Below the pieces are notes generated by a model. The model did not search any database, had not been told where the DNA came from, and worked only from the letters and a program-made list of their open reading frames with translations. The position numbers were made by a program, and so were the translations under genes. A DNA stretch of 41,301 nt from Alphaproteobacteria bacterium (GTDB lineage Bacteria; Pseudomonadota; Alphaproteobacteria; JACZXZ01): NCBI GenBank assembly GCA_035625915.1, contig DASPOR010000031.1, positions 1 through 41,301 of the forward strand. Reading direction: 5' to 3'. Positions 33,022 through 40,248 of the stretch are shown here, in pieces (position 1 is the stretch's first letter; each line of letters starts with the position of its first letter).

Positions 33022-34236
33022 ATGCCCATGAAGATCGCGGTCGTCGGCGGCGGTGTGATCGGAACGAGTATCGCCTGGCACTTGGCCATGCGTAAGCTTG
33101 GCGAGGTTCTGCTTGTCGAGCGAGACAGGCTTGGCTCAGGTACGACGTGGCACTCCGCCGGCAATATCACTTGGAAACCGTTATCCAATCACGATTTGGC
33201 GGTCCTTTATGCGCTCGAGACCATCGCACATCTTGAAAAAGATCATGACCGATCAACAGGGTGGTTGAAGACGGGTCGCATGTTCATTGCGCGTAGCGAT
33301 GCTGTTAGGCAGGATTTCGAACGGTTCGATCGAGTAGCAAAAGACAAAGGCATCGGCGCTCGATGGCTCGAACCGGGCGAGGCGCAAGCGCTCAATCCGC
33401 TCCTCGACGGGTCGAAGGTCGGAGCGATTTGGTTCAATCCGCTGAGCGGTAGGGTCAATCCGGCAGATCTTACCGCGGCTTATGCAAGTGCTGCGCGCGC
33501 GGCCGGAGCGCGCATCCTGGAGAACCGGGAAGCTTTGCGCCTGTCATTGGCCGGCGGACGCGTATCCGGCATCGACACAAGAGAAGGTTTCATCGAGGCC
33601 GATACGGTCGTGGTTGCGTCGGGGTTATGGTCGCGCGGCCTTCTGGCGCCGCTCGGGGTGGGACTTCCGCAGGTGCCATGTGAGCATTTCTATGTGATCG
33701 CGAACACCTCGCCACGTCTCAATCGAGAAACACCTTCCTTCGTCGCCCCCGACGATCTCATCTACGGGCGCGAGGAAGTCGGTGGTTTCCTGGTCGGGTT
33801 CTTCGACGAGAATGCCAAGACGCTCGATCCATCGAGCTTGCCGAATCCTTTCTCGTTTACGTTACTTCCACCCGACTGGGACAAGATCGCCCCGTATTTT
33901 GAAAAAGCGGTGGAGATATTTCCAGCACTCGAAAAGGCGCCCATCCGCCACTTCATCAACGGACCCGAAAGCTTCACGCCAGACGGCAAACCATTGATTG
34001 GCCGGGTTCCCGATATTGACGGCCTCGTCGTCGCCACGGCCATGAACTCGGCCGGCGTGACCTGGTCTGCGATGACCGGCCACATCGTTGCCGATATGGT
34101 TGCAGGCGTCTCGCCGAAATTCGATCACGCTCGTTACGACCCGATGCGTTTTGGCGACAAAGGGCACGACATCGAATGGCTAAAGGGTCAAATCGCGGGA
34201 ATTGTCAGCCTGGGCTATCGCAACCAGAATCGTTGA
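33022..34236 (+). CDS. FAD-dependent oxidoreductase, DAO family (sarcosine/dimethylglycine dehydrogenase-like)
   Basis: A 404-residue flavoprotein. It starts MPMKIAVVGGGVIGTSIAWH, the FAD-binding strand-loop-helix, then RDRLGSGTTWHSAGNITWKP, a His-containing segment typical of the dimethylglycine/sarcosine dehydrogenase branch where FAD can be covalently held. The late motifs FINGPESFTPDGKPLIGRVP and VATAMNSAGVTWSAMTGHIV are family signatures. It lacks the C-terminal GcvT-like folate domain of full-length DMGDH, as the protein stops after the DAO domain. GAGG is six bases before the ATG. It is divergent from the OoxA-like gene and may serve the same N-alkyl amino-acid pathway. Confidence 0.9.
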   Translation: MPMKIAVVGGGVIGTSIAWHLAMRKLGEVLLVERDRLGSGTTWHSAGNITWKPLSNHDLAVLYALETIAHLEKDHDRSTGWLKTGRMFIARSDAVRQDFERFDRVAKDKGIGARWLEPGEAQALNPLLDGSKVGAIWFNPLSGRVNPADLTAAYASAARAAGARILENREALRLSLAGGRVSGIDTREGFIEADTVVVASGLWSRGLLAPLGVGLPQVPCEHFYVIANTSPRLNRETPSFVAPDDLIYGREEVGGFLVGFFDENAKTLDPSSLPNPFSFTLLPPDWDKIAPYFEKAVEIFPALEKAPIRHFINGPESFTPDGKPLIGRVPDIDGLVVATAMNSAGVTWSAMTGHIVADMVAGVSPKFDHARYDPMRFGDKGHDIEWLKGQIAGIVSLGYRNQNR

Positions 34237-34265
34237 GGCTTACCGCGTTCGGCGGGGCGATTTTA

Positions 34266-35723
34266 TCAATCCCGCAATGGGTCGTCGACCCTCGGCCAGA
34301 CTTGTCGCAAAAGTTTCGTGTAGGGAATTTCAGCGAAGCGCCGCTGCAAGGCGCCCGGCGCATCCACATACAGAACCTCGCTCGCGATCGGAGCGAAGCC
34401 TGCATGGAAATGATTGGTCGATTTGACGACAACCACCCGACGCCGGCTGGGGTCAAGGCCGAGACCGGTCATGCATTCGGGATGAAAAACCTGAGTACGT
34501 TGTGTATTGAGGACGAGATCTATTCCGCTCGCGTGAATCCAGGCCGCGTCGCCAATCGGAAGCGAAACCGACCCGAAACGTTGGGTGAGGCCGGATTTGA
34601 GGCGGCGCACGGTCGCGCGGAGGTCAACGGGCGAACCGGAAGTACGACCCGACTTGCCGCCGATGCGGAGATCGAGCGTCGCACCCTCGCCGGCTTCGCG
34701 GCAAAAGCGAACCGCCACCGGGTCCCAGTGGAGCGCGCTCGCCACTTCGCGCAAACCTCGTTCGAGCATGCGCTGCAGTATGAATGTCGCATCGCCCGGC
34801 GCACCCCCTCCTGCATTATCCGAAGTGTCCGCGAGAACAACCGGACCCTTCGGCGCCGCAAGAGCGCGATCGAGGGCGTCATCGATCGAAAAGAACCGGG
34901 GAATGAGCCCGTCTCGCATCGCATAAACTTCGCGGCCCAGGGATTCGACGAGCCGTCGAGCGACGGCCAAGTCGCCATCGGCAACCACAAGCATCCGGGC
35001 GCCGACGTCGGCGACGTCGCCCCACGGAAATCCATGCCCGAATGATACGGACAAAACGCCATCGCGTCCTTCGACCGCCTTCATTCGATCGACAAATCCA
35101 CGTAGTGGCTGTTCCTGAGTGCGGAACGTGCCGATCATGCGGCAGTCGAACGTCGCCATCACCGGATGCGTGCATCCAACTGCGGCGTCGACGACGATCC
35201 GAAATAGTTCTGCCGCCCGCTCGATAATGTCGATATGAGGATATTCCTTGTAGGTGACGATCGCAGTTGCCGAACGGACCATCCGGTCGGTGATATGGCA
35301 ATGCAAATCAAGTTCGGCCCCTATCGGCACATTGTTGCCGACTTCCGCGCGCACGTGCTCGAGGAGATCGCCTTCCACATCGTCGTAGCCATCGGCCACC
35401 ATGGCGCCGTGCAAAGCAAGCAAGACGAAATCCACCGGTTTCGCCTCTCGAAGGTCCCTGAGAATTTCGCCGCGAAACGACTCGTACACGGCACGACCGG
35501 TGACCCCACCGGGCTCGGCCACGGCACACAGGCTCTCGACAACCGTCCAGCCGTTGCTCTCGCCCGTCCTTCGCCAGACGTCGAGCTGTGCCGAGCAGGC
35601 GTTAAGCGGTCGTTGCGTCGCATCGCCGTGCGCGATCAGGCATTCTTCGAAGCTTTCCCATCCTGTAGGGATGGGTGAAAAGGTGTTCGTTTCGGTGTCG
35701 AGGCCGGCGATGAAGAATCTCAT
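34266..35723 (-). CDS. M81 family metallopeptidase (MlrC-like)
   Basis: A 485-residue protein. The N-terminal domain begins [20 protein letters not shown], the family signature, and continues with [20 protein letters not shown] and [20 protein letters not shown], which supply the likely zinc ligands (Asp, His, His). The C-terminal domain has [20 protein letters not shown]. MlrC cuts short linear peptides, as in the last step of microcystin breakdown; relatives act on other small peptides. The start at 35723 is preferred over an in-frame upstream one. It is convergent with the FAD oxidase and close to fragments of other catabolic genes. A microcystin role should not be assumed. Confidence 0.92.
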   Translation of the reverse strand: MRFFIAGLDTETNTFSPIPTGWESFEECLIAHGDATQRPLNACSAQLDVWRRTGESNGWTVVESLCAVAEPGGVTGRAVYESFRGEILRDLREAKPVDFVLLALHGAMVADGYDDVEGDLLEHVRAEVGNNVPIGAELDLHCHITDRMVRSATAIVTYKEYPHIDIIERAAELFRIVVDAAVGCTHPVMATFDCRMIGTFRTQEQPLRGFVDRMKAVEGRDGVLSVSFGHGFPWGDVADVGARMLVVADGDLAVARRLVESLGREVYAMRDGLIPRFFSIDDALDRALAAPKGPVVLADTSDNAGGGAPGDATFILQRMLERGLREVASALHWDPVAVRFCREAGEGATLDLRIGGKSGRTSGSPVDLRATVRRLKSGLTQRFGSVSLPIGDAAWIHASGIDLVLNTQRTQVFHPECMTGLGLDPSRRRVVVVKSTNHFHAGFAPIASEVLYVDAPGALQRRFAEIPYTKLLRQVWPRVDDPLRD

Positions 35724-35771
35724 AAGCAGACCTCCGTCGTGGTTGGGGCAAACTCTCAAGATACAAAGCGG

Positions 35772-35879
35772 CAGCTCTCAGGTTATAAAGTGCCGAAGCG
35801 GGTCCAGTTCATGGAAGCGTTGCCCAAGTCGACCGTCGGTAAGATATTGGGCAAGGGCCTGCGCACTCTCGCGAGATAA
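35772..35879 (+). pseudogene. C-terminal remnant of an AMP-forming acyl-CoA synthetase
   Basis: Reading the plus strand gives [19 protein letters not shown] followed by [16 protein letters not shown] and a stop at 35877-35879. This is the C-terminal 'YKVPK.V.F...LPK...GKILR..LR' segment of the ANL/acyl-CoA ligase family, including the lysine used for adenylation (GKIL). Upstream in this frame there is no ligase body; the sequence runs at once into the M81 gene on the other strand. The gene has therefore been cut off by rearrangement. Confidence 0.82.
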
Positions 35880-36312
35880 TGAGCGGTGGGAGGGATACGC
35901 TCGAACACCGTTGACGGTCGGCTGCCCGCATCGGCCGTGTTTACATGTGGCTGTCAGGACCCTGTCTTGAGCAAAACGGTCATACCCAACTCGAGCCCAT
36001 TTGCTCGGCCGGATCGGTTGATGTCTGCACCTTCGGTCGAACCGCCTCGTTCATAGGCCCCCGCCCACAATGACATCGCGCGAAACCCGAGGGCGCTTTT
36101 GCCTATTTTTCGTGCCTCACGGCGTCGTGCGAGGATTATAGGGTCGCCCGGTGTGAAATGGTACGAAAGAGGGTCGGGAAGTGCCGGTACCAGCCGCCGG
36201 GTGCTTATCACCACAATGCGCGCGAAGGCAATCGCCAACGGCGCGCATCGCCGCCCGCCGGTTAGACGGTTTCCCCCATGCGGCGTCAAAACGCTTGGTT
36301 GTGTAGCGCCGG
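35880..36312. other. Intergenic stretch without a recognised gene
   Basis: About 433 bases between the ligase remnant and the modA stop codon. Open frames exist on both strands but none shows a credible start or family pattern. It may be further decayed DNA. Confidence 0.5.
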
Positions 36313-37140
36313 TCACTCCAGGAGGAAGGTAAAGCCTTGCTTTTCGAACAGGGCGCGGGCTTTGGCCGATTCGACATAGGCCAGGAAAGCAGCGGCATTG
36401 GGATTGCTCGATCCCGCCACGAGAGCAATCGGATAGACAATCGGCGGATGGGTATTTTCGGGGAAAATACCGGCGATTTTCACTTCGCGCTCGGCTGCGG
36501 CGTCCGTTTGGTAAACAATTCCGTAGGGCGCTTCGCCGCGCGCGACGAGGGCGAGGGCGGCGCGTACATTCTCGGCCTGCGCTATCTTGCGCTCGACCGA
36601 CGACCACACGCCCAGGGAATCGAGTGCGGCACGGCCATACTTTCCAGCGGGAACGGCGTTCGTGTCGGCCATCGCAAGCTTGCCGTCGCCTAAAAGATTT
36701 GCGAGGGGGAAACCGGGCGTGATTTCCACAGCACCGGCGGCGCTGTCTTTTGGCACGATGAGAACCAGACGATTACCAAGCAGAGCCTTGCGCGACTCGG
36801 TCTGGATGAGTTTCCTCTTCTCCAGATAATCCATCCAATCGAGATCGGCTGAAATGAAGATGTCGGCTGGTGCCCCGGCCTCGATCTGCCGGGCAAGCGT
36901 CGAACTTGCCGCATAAGAAATGACCGCGGGCTTGCCGGTCTCCCGGCCGAATTGGACATTGATGTCGTCGAGTGCGTCCTTCAGGCTCGCCGCCGCGAAA
37001 ACCAAGACCGATCGATCTTGCGCCATAACGGGCGTGAAGCCTGCACCGCTTGCCGATACGGCCAAAATGACAGCCGCAATCCATCGGTGGAATAGCCCGA
37101 ACGGTCCGCGTTCGGGCGCCGTTGCCCTCTTCATGTTCAT
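36313..37140 (-). CDS. modA: Periplasmic molybdate/tungstate-binding protein ModA
   Basis: A 275-residue type II binding protein. A signal peptide (WIAAVILAVSASGAGFTPVMAQ) is followed by the ModA hallmark SVLVFAAASLKDALDDINVQ and SYAASSTLARQIEAGAPADI then FISADLDWMDYL. Further matches are LVLIVPKDSAAG and the C-terminal GSSNPNAAAFLAYVESAKAR. It captures molybdate or tungstate for an ABC importer. No modB or modC is adjacent, so it must use a permease encoded elsewhere or the locus is incomplete. The longer open frame upstream (to 37638) runs antisense through the neighbouring binding-protein gene and is not coding. It is divergent from that gene, with a possible Mo-box between. Confidence 0.93.
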   Translation of the reverse strand: MNMKRATAPERGPFGLFHRWIAAVILAVSASGAGFTPVMAQDRSVLVFAAASLKDALDDINVQFGRETGKPAVISYAASSTLARQIEAGAPADIFISADLDWMDYLEKRKLIQTESRKALLGNRLVLIVPKDSAAGAVEITPGFPLANLLGDGKLAMADTNAVPAGKYGRAALDSLGVWSSVERKIAQAENVRAALALVARGEAPYGIVYQTDAAAEREVKIAGIFPENTHPPIVYPIALVAGSSNPNAAAFLAYVESAKARALFEKQGFTFLLE

Positions 37141-37161
37141 TGTCCTCTTGGTGCGCCGATT

Positions 37162-37185
37162 CGATATATCCAACAGAATATAATG
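37162..37185. promoter_or_regulatory. Candidate Mo-box (ModE/MopA-type operator)
   Basis: CGATATAT, eight bases, then ATATAATG, an imperfect inverted repeat. It resembles the proteobacterial ModE site, whose half-sites are of the type CGnTATAT / ATATAnCG. It lies 22 bases upstream of the modA start, between the two divergent binding-protein genes. The symmetry is imperfect, so this is a candidate only; no modE gene is in the window. Confidence 0.4.
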
Positions 37186-37272
37186 CCTACCTGCCACTGG
37201 AAATGGCAAACTCTTGGACGATATCGAGGTGTGTTGGCGGCAAGTCCAACGCGTATCGGGGAGCGCGCAAAG

Positions 37273-38337
37273 GTGAGGACGACGGGAGCGACAAAAGTTG
37301 CAGCAGCTTGGGTATCGAGCGCCGTTATTGCGACCGCACTTTGGCTGTTGCCGGTCGGCCTTCCATGGGAGCAAGCGAGTGCTGCAGACCGGGTTGTGAC
37401 GGACTCTGCAGGACGTGAGGTGAAAATCCCGCCGAAGGTCGATCGCGTTTTCGTAGCGGGACCTCCGGCCGCCGTCGTTGTCTACACGCTCGCCCCCGAG
37501 AAGCTGGTCGGTTGGACAGCTCCCCTCAGCGATGAGAAAAAGGCTCTGATGCCCAAGGAGTACGCGGCTCTGCCGGTCGTGGGACGGCTTACGGGGAGCA
37601 ACGGCAACGCCATCATTGACGAGGTCGCTGCTCGGCATCCCGATATCATTCTCGATGTCGGCGACGTCGACGCTCGCTACTTCGCGCTGGCTGATCGAGT
37701 CCAGGAGAGAACAGGTGTGCCTTACATTCTGATGGACGGCCGACTAACAAAAACGGCGAAACTCTATCGACAGCTCGGCGATATTTTGGGCGCGACGGCG
37801 AAGGCGGCGGAATTGGCGTCTTATGCCGACGAGACATTAGCGGACCTCAAGCTTGTGCTCTCGGCAATCCCGCCGGACCATCGGCCGCGCATCTTCTATG
37901 CACGCAATCCGGATGCAACTCAATCGGCGGCCGTTGGGTCCATTATCGGGGAAATCTTCGACACGGTCGGTGCACTCAATGTAGCCGGGGAGACCAAGGA
38001 CGCTATTACGCCCGATCAGGTTCACGCTTGGCAGCCGGATGTCATCGTGACGAGCAATGTCGAATTTGGCCGTTCTGCCCTGACCGACCCGCGCTGGCAG
38101 GGCTTGACGGCCGTGCGCGACGGACGCGTTTATCGAGCACCCCTCGATCCGTTTGGCTGGGTCGACGAACCGCCGAGCGTGAACCGACTGATCGGCATCA
38201 AGTGGCTAATCGCAGTCCTCTACCCTGGATCCAGCAAAATTGACATGCGGCAAATGGCCCGTGATTTCTATGCGCGCTTTTATCATGTGCAGTTGACCGA
38301 AAAGCAGCTTGATGGAGTCCTTGATGCCGCACACTGA
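37273..38337 (+). CDS. BtuF/FepB-fold ABC substrate-binding protein, possibly MolA-like
   Basis: A 354-residue periplasmic binding protein (PF01497 type). From the GTG start the N-terminus gives a Sec signal (AAAWVSSAVIATALWLLPVG, cleavage near ASAADR). The first lobe begins VVTDSAGREVKIPPKVDRVF, and later segments include AARHPDIILDVGDVDARYFA, HAWQPDVIVTSNVEFGRSAL and VRDGRVYRAPLDPFGWVDEP, typical of iron-siderophore/cobalamin binders with a single rigid helix. It sits between modA and a molbindin gene, so molybdate or tungstate is a strong alternative ligand, as for Haemophilus MolA. GGGAG lies ten bases before the GTG; an upstream ATG at 37183 is less likely. No cognate permease or ATPase is nearby. 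Confidence 0.85.
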   Translation: MRTTGATKVAAAWVSSAVIATALWLLPVGLPWEQASAADRVVTDSAGREVKIPPKVDRVFVAGPPAAVVVYTLAPEKLVGWTAPLSDEKKALMPKEYAALPVVGRLTGSNGNAIIDEVAARHPDIILDVGDVDARYFALADRVQERTGVPYILMDGRLTKTAKLYRQLGDILGATAKAAELASYADETLADLKLVLSAIPPDHRPRIFYARNPDATQSAAVGSIIGEIFDTVGALNVAGETKDAITPDQVHAWQPDVIVTSNVEFGRSALTDPRWQGLTAVRDGRVYRAPLDPFGWVDEPPSVNRLIGIKWLIAVLYPGSSKIDMRQMARDFYARFYHVQLTEKQLDGVLDAAH

Positions 38338-38376
38338 ACGCGTCCGGACCTGCCCTTTATGATCGGAGGAAACAAT

Positions 38377-38583
38377 ATGAGAATCAGCGCTCGCAATATT
38401 CTCAAAGGCAAAATTGTCGACGTAACGAAGGGCCAGACGACGGCGCACGTCCGCATCGACGTGGGTGGCGCCATCGTGACCGCTTCGATCACCAATGAGG
38501 CCGTGGATGACCTCAAGCTGAAAGCCGGTCAGGATGCATTCGCCGTCATCAAAGCCTCTGACGTGATGATCGCAATTCCTTGA
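38377..38583 (+). CDS. Molbindin (Mop/TOBE-domain molybdate-binding protein)
   Basis: A 68-residue single Mop domain, the normal size for cytoplasmic molbindins. The sequence MRISARNILKGKIVDVTKGQ, then VRIDVGGAIVTASITNEAVD and KAGQDAFAVIKASDVMIAIP, matches the family along its length (R-N-x-L-K-G and K-A-S-D-V-M). These proteins form oligomers that store molybdate or tungstate. A strong GGAGGA at 38365-38370 fixes the ATG at 38377 rather than the one at 38359. It follows the binding-protein gene by 39 bases on the same strand and is probably in its operon. Confidence 0.93.
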   Translation: MRISARNILKGKIVDVTKGQTTAHVRIDVGGAIVTASITNEAVDDLKLKAGQDAFAVIKASDVMIAIP

Positions 38584-38593
38584 TCGCGTCGAT

Positions 38594-39403
38594 ATGTCCG
38601 CGACATCGCCTGACTACCGTGCCGATGACGGTGGCGCCTACGAAAGATTCCTCGGCCGCTGGACGCAGCGCCTCGCCCTGCCTTTCATCGAGTTTGCTCG
38701 CCTGCCTCCCCTCGGCGATGTGCTCGAGGTGGGATGCGGGACAGGAAGCCTCACCCTCGCCCTCGTTGAACAACGGCCGCAGGCTCACATTTTTGCCGTC
38801 GACGTTGCTGAACCCTACCTCACCTTTGCCCGCACTCGCGCGGGTGGGGAGCGGGTTCGATTTGAGGTCGGTGACGCGTGCCGGTTGAACTTTCCTTCCG
38901 GTCGATTTTCCGCCGTGCTTGCCCAGCTTGTGCTGAACTTCGTCCCTGACGCGGAGGCCGCCGTCGGTGAGATGCGTCGCGTCAGCCGTCCCGAAGGCGT
39001 CGTCGCGGCGGCCGTGTGGGACTTCCGCGGCGGGCTCGTGTATCAGCGGCTCTTCTGGGACACCGCATCCGGTGTCGATCCGGCGGCGGCGGCGGCGCGC
39101 GATCGACTGTTCTCTCATCCGCTGGCGTTGCCCGACGGATTGATCGACCTGTGGCGGCGAGCGGGACTGACAAGCATTGAGCGCGCCTCGATCACGATCC
39201 GGATGACCTATGCGAGCTTCAACGACTACTGGGAACCATTGCTCGGTGGGCAAGGGCCGGTCGGCACTTACGTGCAGGGCTTGACGCCGGGCATGCGTGA
39301 AAAGATCGAGGAACGCGTGCGAGCAGCCTATCTGTCGGGTGCTGGGGACGGACCCCGTTCGATGACGGCGACGGCCTGGGCCGTGCGTGGCGTGGCACCT
39401 TGA
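38594..39403 (+). CDS. Class I SAM-dependent methyltransferase
   Basis: A 269-residue enzyme. The SAM-binding motif DVLEVGCGTGSLTLALVEQR is at residues ~42-60, followed by an acidic residue in IFAVDVAEPYLTFARTR, then VRFEVGDACRLNFPSGRFSA and the post-motif VLAQLVLNFVPDAEAAVGEM. The N-terminus ADDGGAYERFLGRWTQRLA is typical of the UbiE/MenG-like 'methyltransf_11' group annotated for many small-molecule substrates. It starts ten bases after the molbindin stop, so it may be co-transcribed, but no link to molybdenum is evident. Confidence 0.9.
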   Translation: MSATSPDYRADDGGAYERFLGRWTQRLALPFIEFARLPPLGDVLEVGCGTGSLTLALVEQRPQAHIFAVDVAEPYLTFARTRAGGERVRFEVGDACRLNFPSGRFSAVLAQLVLNFVPDAEAAVGEMRRVSRPEGVVAAAVWDFRGGLVYQRLFWDTASGVDPAAAAARDRLFSHPLALPDGLIDLWRRAGLTSIERASITIRMTYASFNDYWEPLLGGQGPVGTYVQGLTPGMREKIEERVRAAYLSGAGDGPRSMTATAWAVRGVAP

Positions 39404-39494
39404 TTTCTCGACCCGGGACATCGCCCGCAGGCTCACATTTTCGCTACCGTCGCCCTACCTGGTGCCTTGTGCGTCACGAGGGCTATCTCTTGGC

Positions 39495-39893
39495 TCAAGC
39501 AACCACCTCTTCTGCGATGGCTGCCAGCGCGGTGGCCATTGTCTTAAGATGTGGTCCGGTTTCAGCGGGAGCATTATGGCGTTTTGCGAGCCAAGTCGGA
39601 TCGTTGTAGGCGAGCCAGGTCTTTCCTACCTCGTCTTGCCAAGCGAGCGCCCGGAGCGGCAGGTCAATGCCGATGGTCTGTGCGGCTTGCATCAGCGGCG
39701 TGCCGGCCTTGGGGTTTCCAAAAATAATGACTTCGGTCGGCCGCAACTTCATGCCCACTTTTGCCGCTGCCGCGGCGTGGTCGATGCGCGCAAGAATGGT
39801 AATGCCCCGCTTGGTCACCGCTGCCGCCAGCCGGTCCATCGTTTCCTTCGGGTCAAAATTGCTGATGCGAGCGGTAAAACCTTCGAGCGTCAT
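39495..39893 (-). CDS. DUF302 family protein
   Basis: A 132-residue soluble protein covering one DUF302 domain. The family pattern is visible in KETMDRLAAAVTKRGITILA, KVGMKLRPTEVIIFGNPKAG, TPLMQAAQTIGIDLPLRALA and WQDEVGKTWLAYNDPTWLAK. DUF302 has an alpha/beta fold and unknown function. There is no signal peptide. It is convergent with the methyltransferase gene. Confidence 0.9.
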   Translation of the reverse strand: MTLEGFTARISNFDPKETMDRLAAAVTKRGITILARIDHAAAAAKVGMKLRPTEVIIFGNPKAGTPLMQAAQTIGIDLPLRALAWQDEVGKTWLAYNDPTWLAKRHNAPAETGPHLKTMATALAAIAEEVVA

Positions 39894-40248
39894 GAAAAGG
39901 CTCCGCCGACGGGGTCAACGCATGCTGGCAACCGCTTCAGGGGCCGGCGAAAGAGTGCCCCCAAGGAATCGGCATGTGGCGACTGCGTTCCGAGCGCCGC
40001 ACGCAAGCAAGTGGTCGGGTGCAAGATCCGGGAGTTCGACCATGCCTCCCTCCCACGCCTGCCGCGAAGTATATAAGGTACGGGTGCTATGGCCTACTCC
40101 ATATACGGATCGACGAGGCTCTCCGTCCCCATGAGCGCACAATGACCCTAAGGGTCATAAAAGTGTAAGCGCTCTCGGACGAAGGGCCATCGATATACCG
40201 AACCCCGTTTTTGGATTAGGATTTTCACAGAGGGCGAAGAGGATTTCT
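39894..40248. other. Intergenic region before the second cyclase gene
   Basis: About 355 bases without a convincing gene. It holds the palindrome at 40142-40158 and the likely divergent promoters of the DUF302 and cyclase genes. Confidence 0.5.
40142..40158. promoter_or_regulatory. 17-bp palindrome, probable operator
   Basis: ATGACCCT and AGGGTCAT are exact reverse complements around one central A. The site ends about 90 bases upstream of the cyclase start codon. The symmetry is strong enough to suggest a dimeric regulator, though none is adjacent. Confidence 0.5.

Noticed and set aside
34266..35723. Microcystin-degradation (mlr) cluster
   Set aside because: Only the MlrC-type peptidase is present; mlrA, mlrB and mlrD are absent, and M81 proteins are widespread outside that pathway.
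35954..36607. 217-codon minus-strand open frame
   Set aside because: It overlaps the end of modA in another frame, and its remaining part shows no domain or good start.
37141..37638. 166-codon N-terminal extension of modA
   Set aside because: It would remove the signal peptide from the N-terminus and runs antisense through the binding-protein gene; the ATG at 37140 gives a normal ModA.
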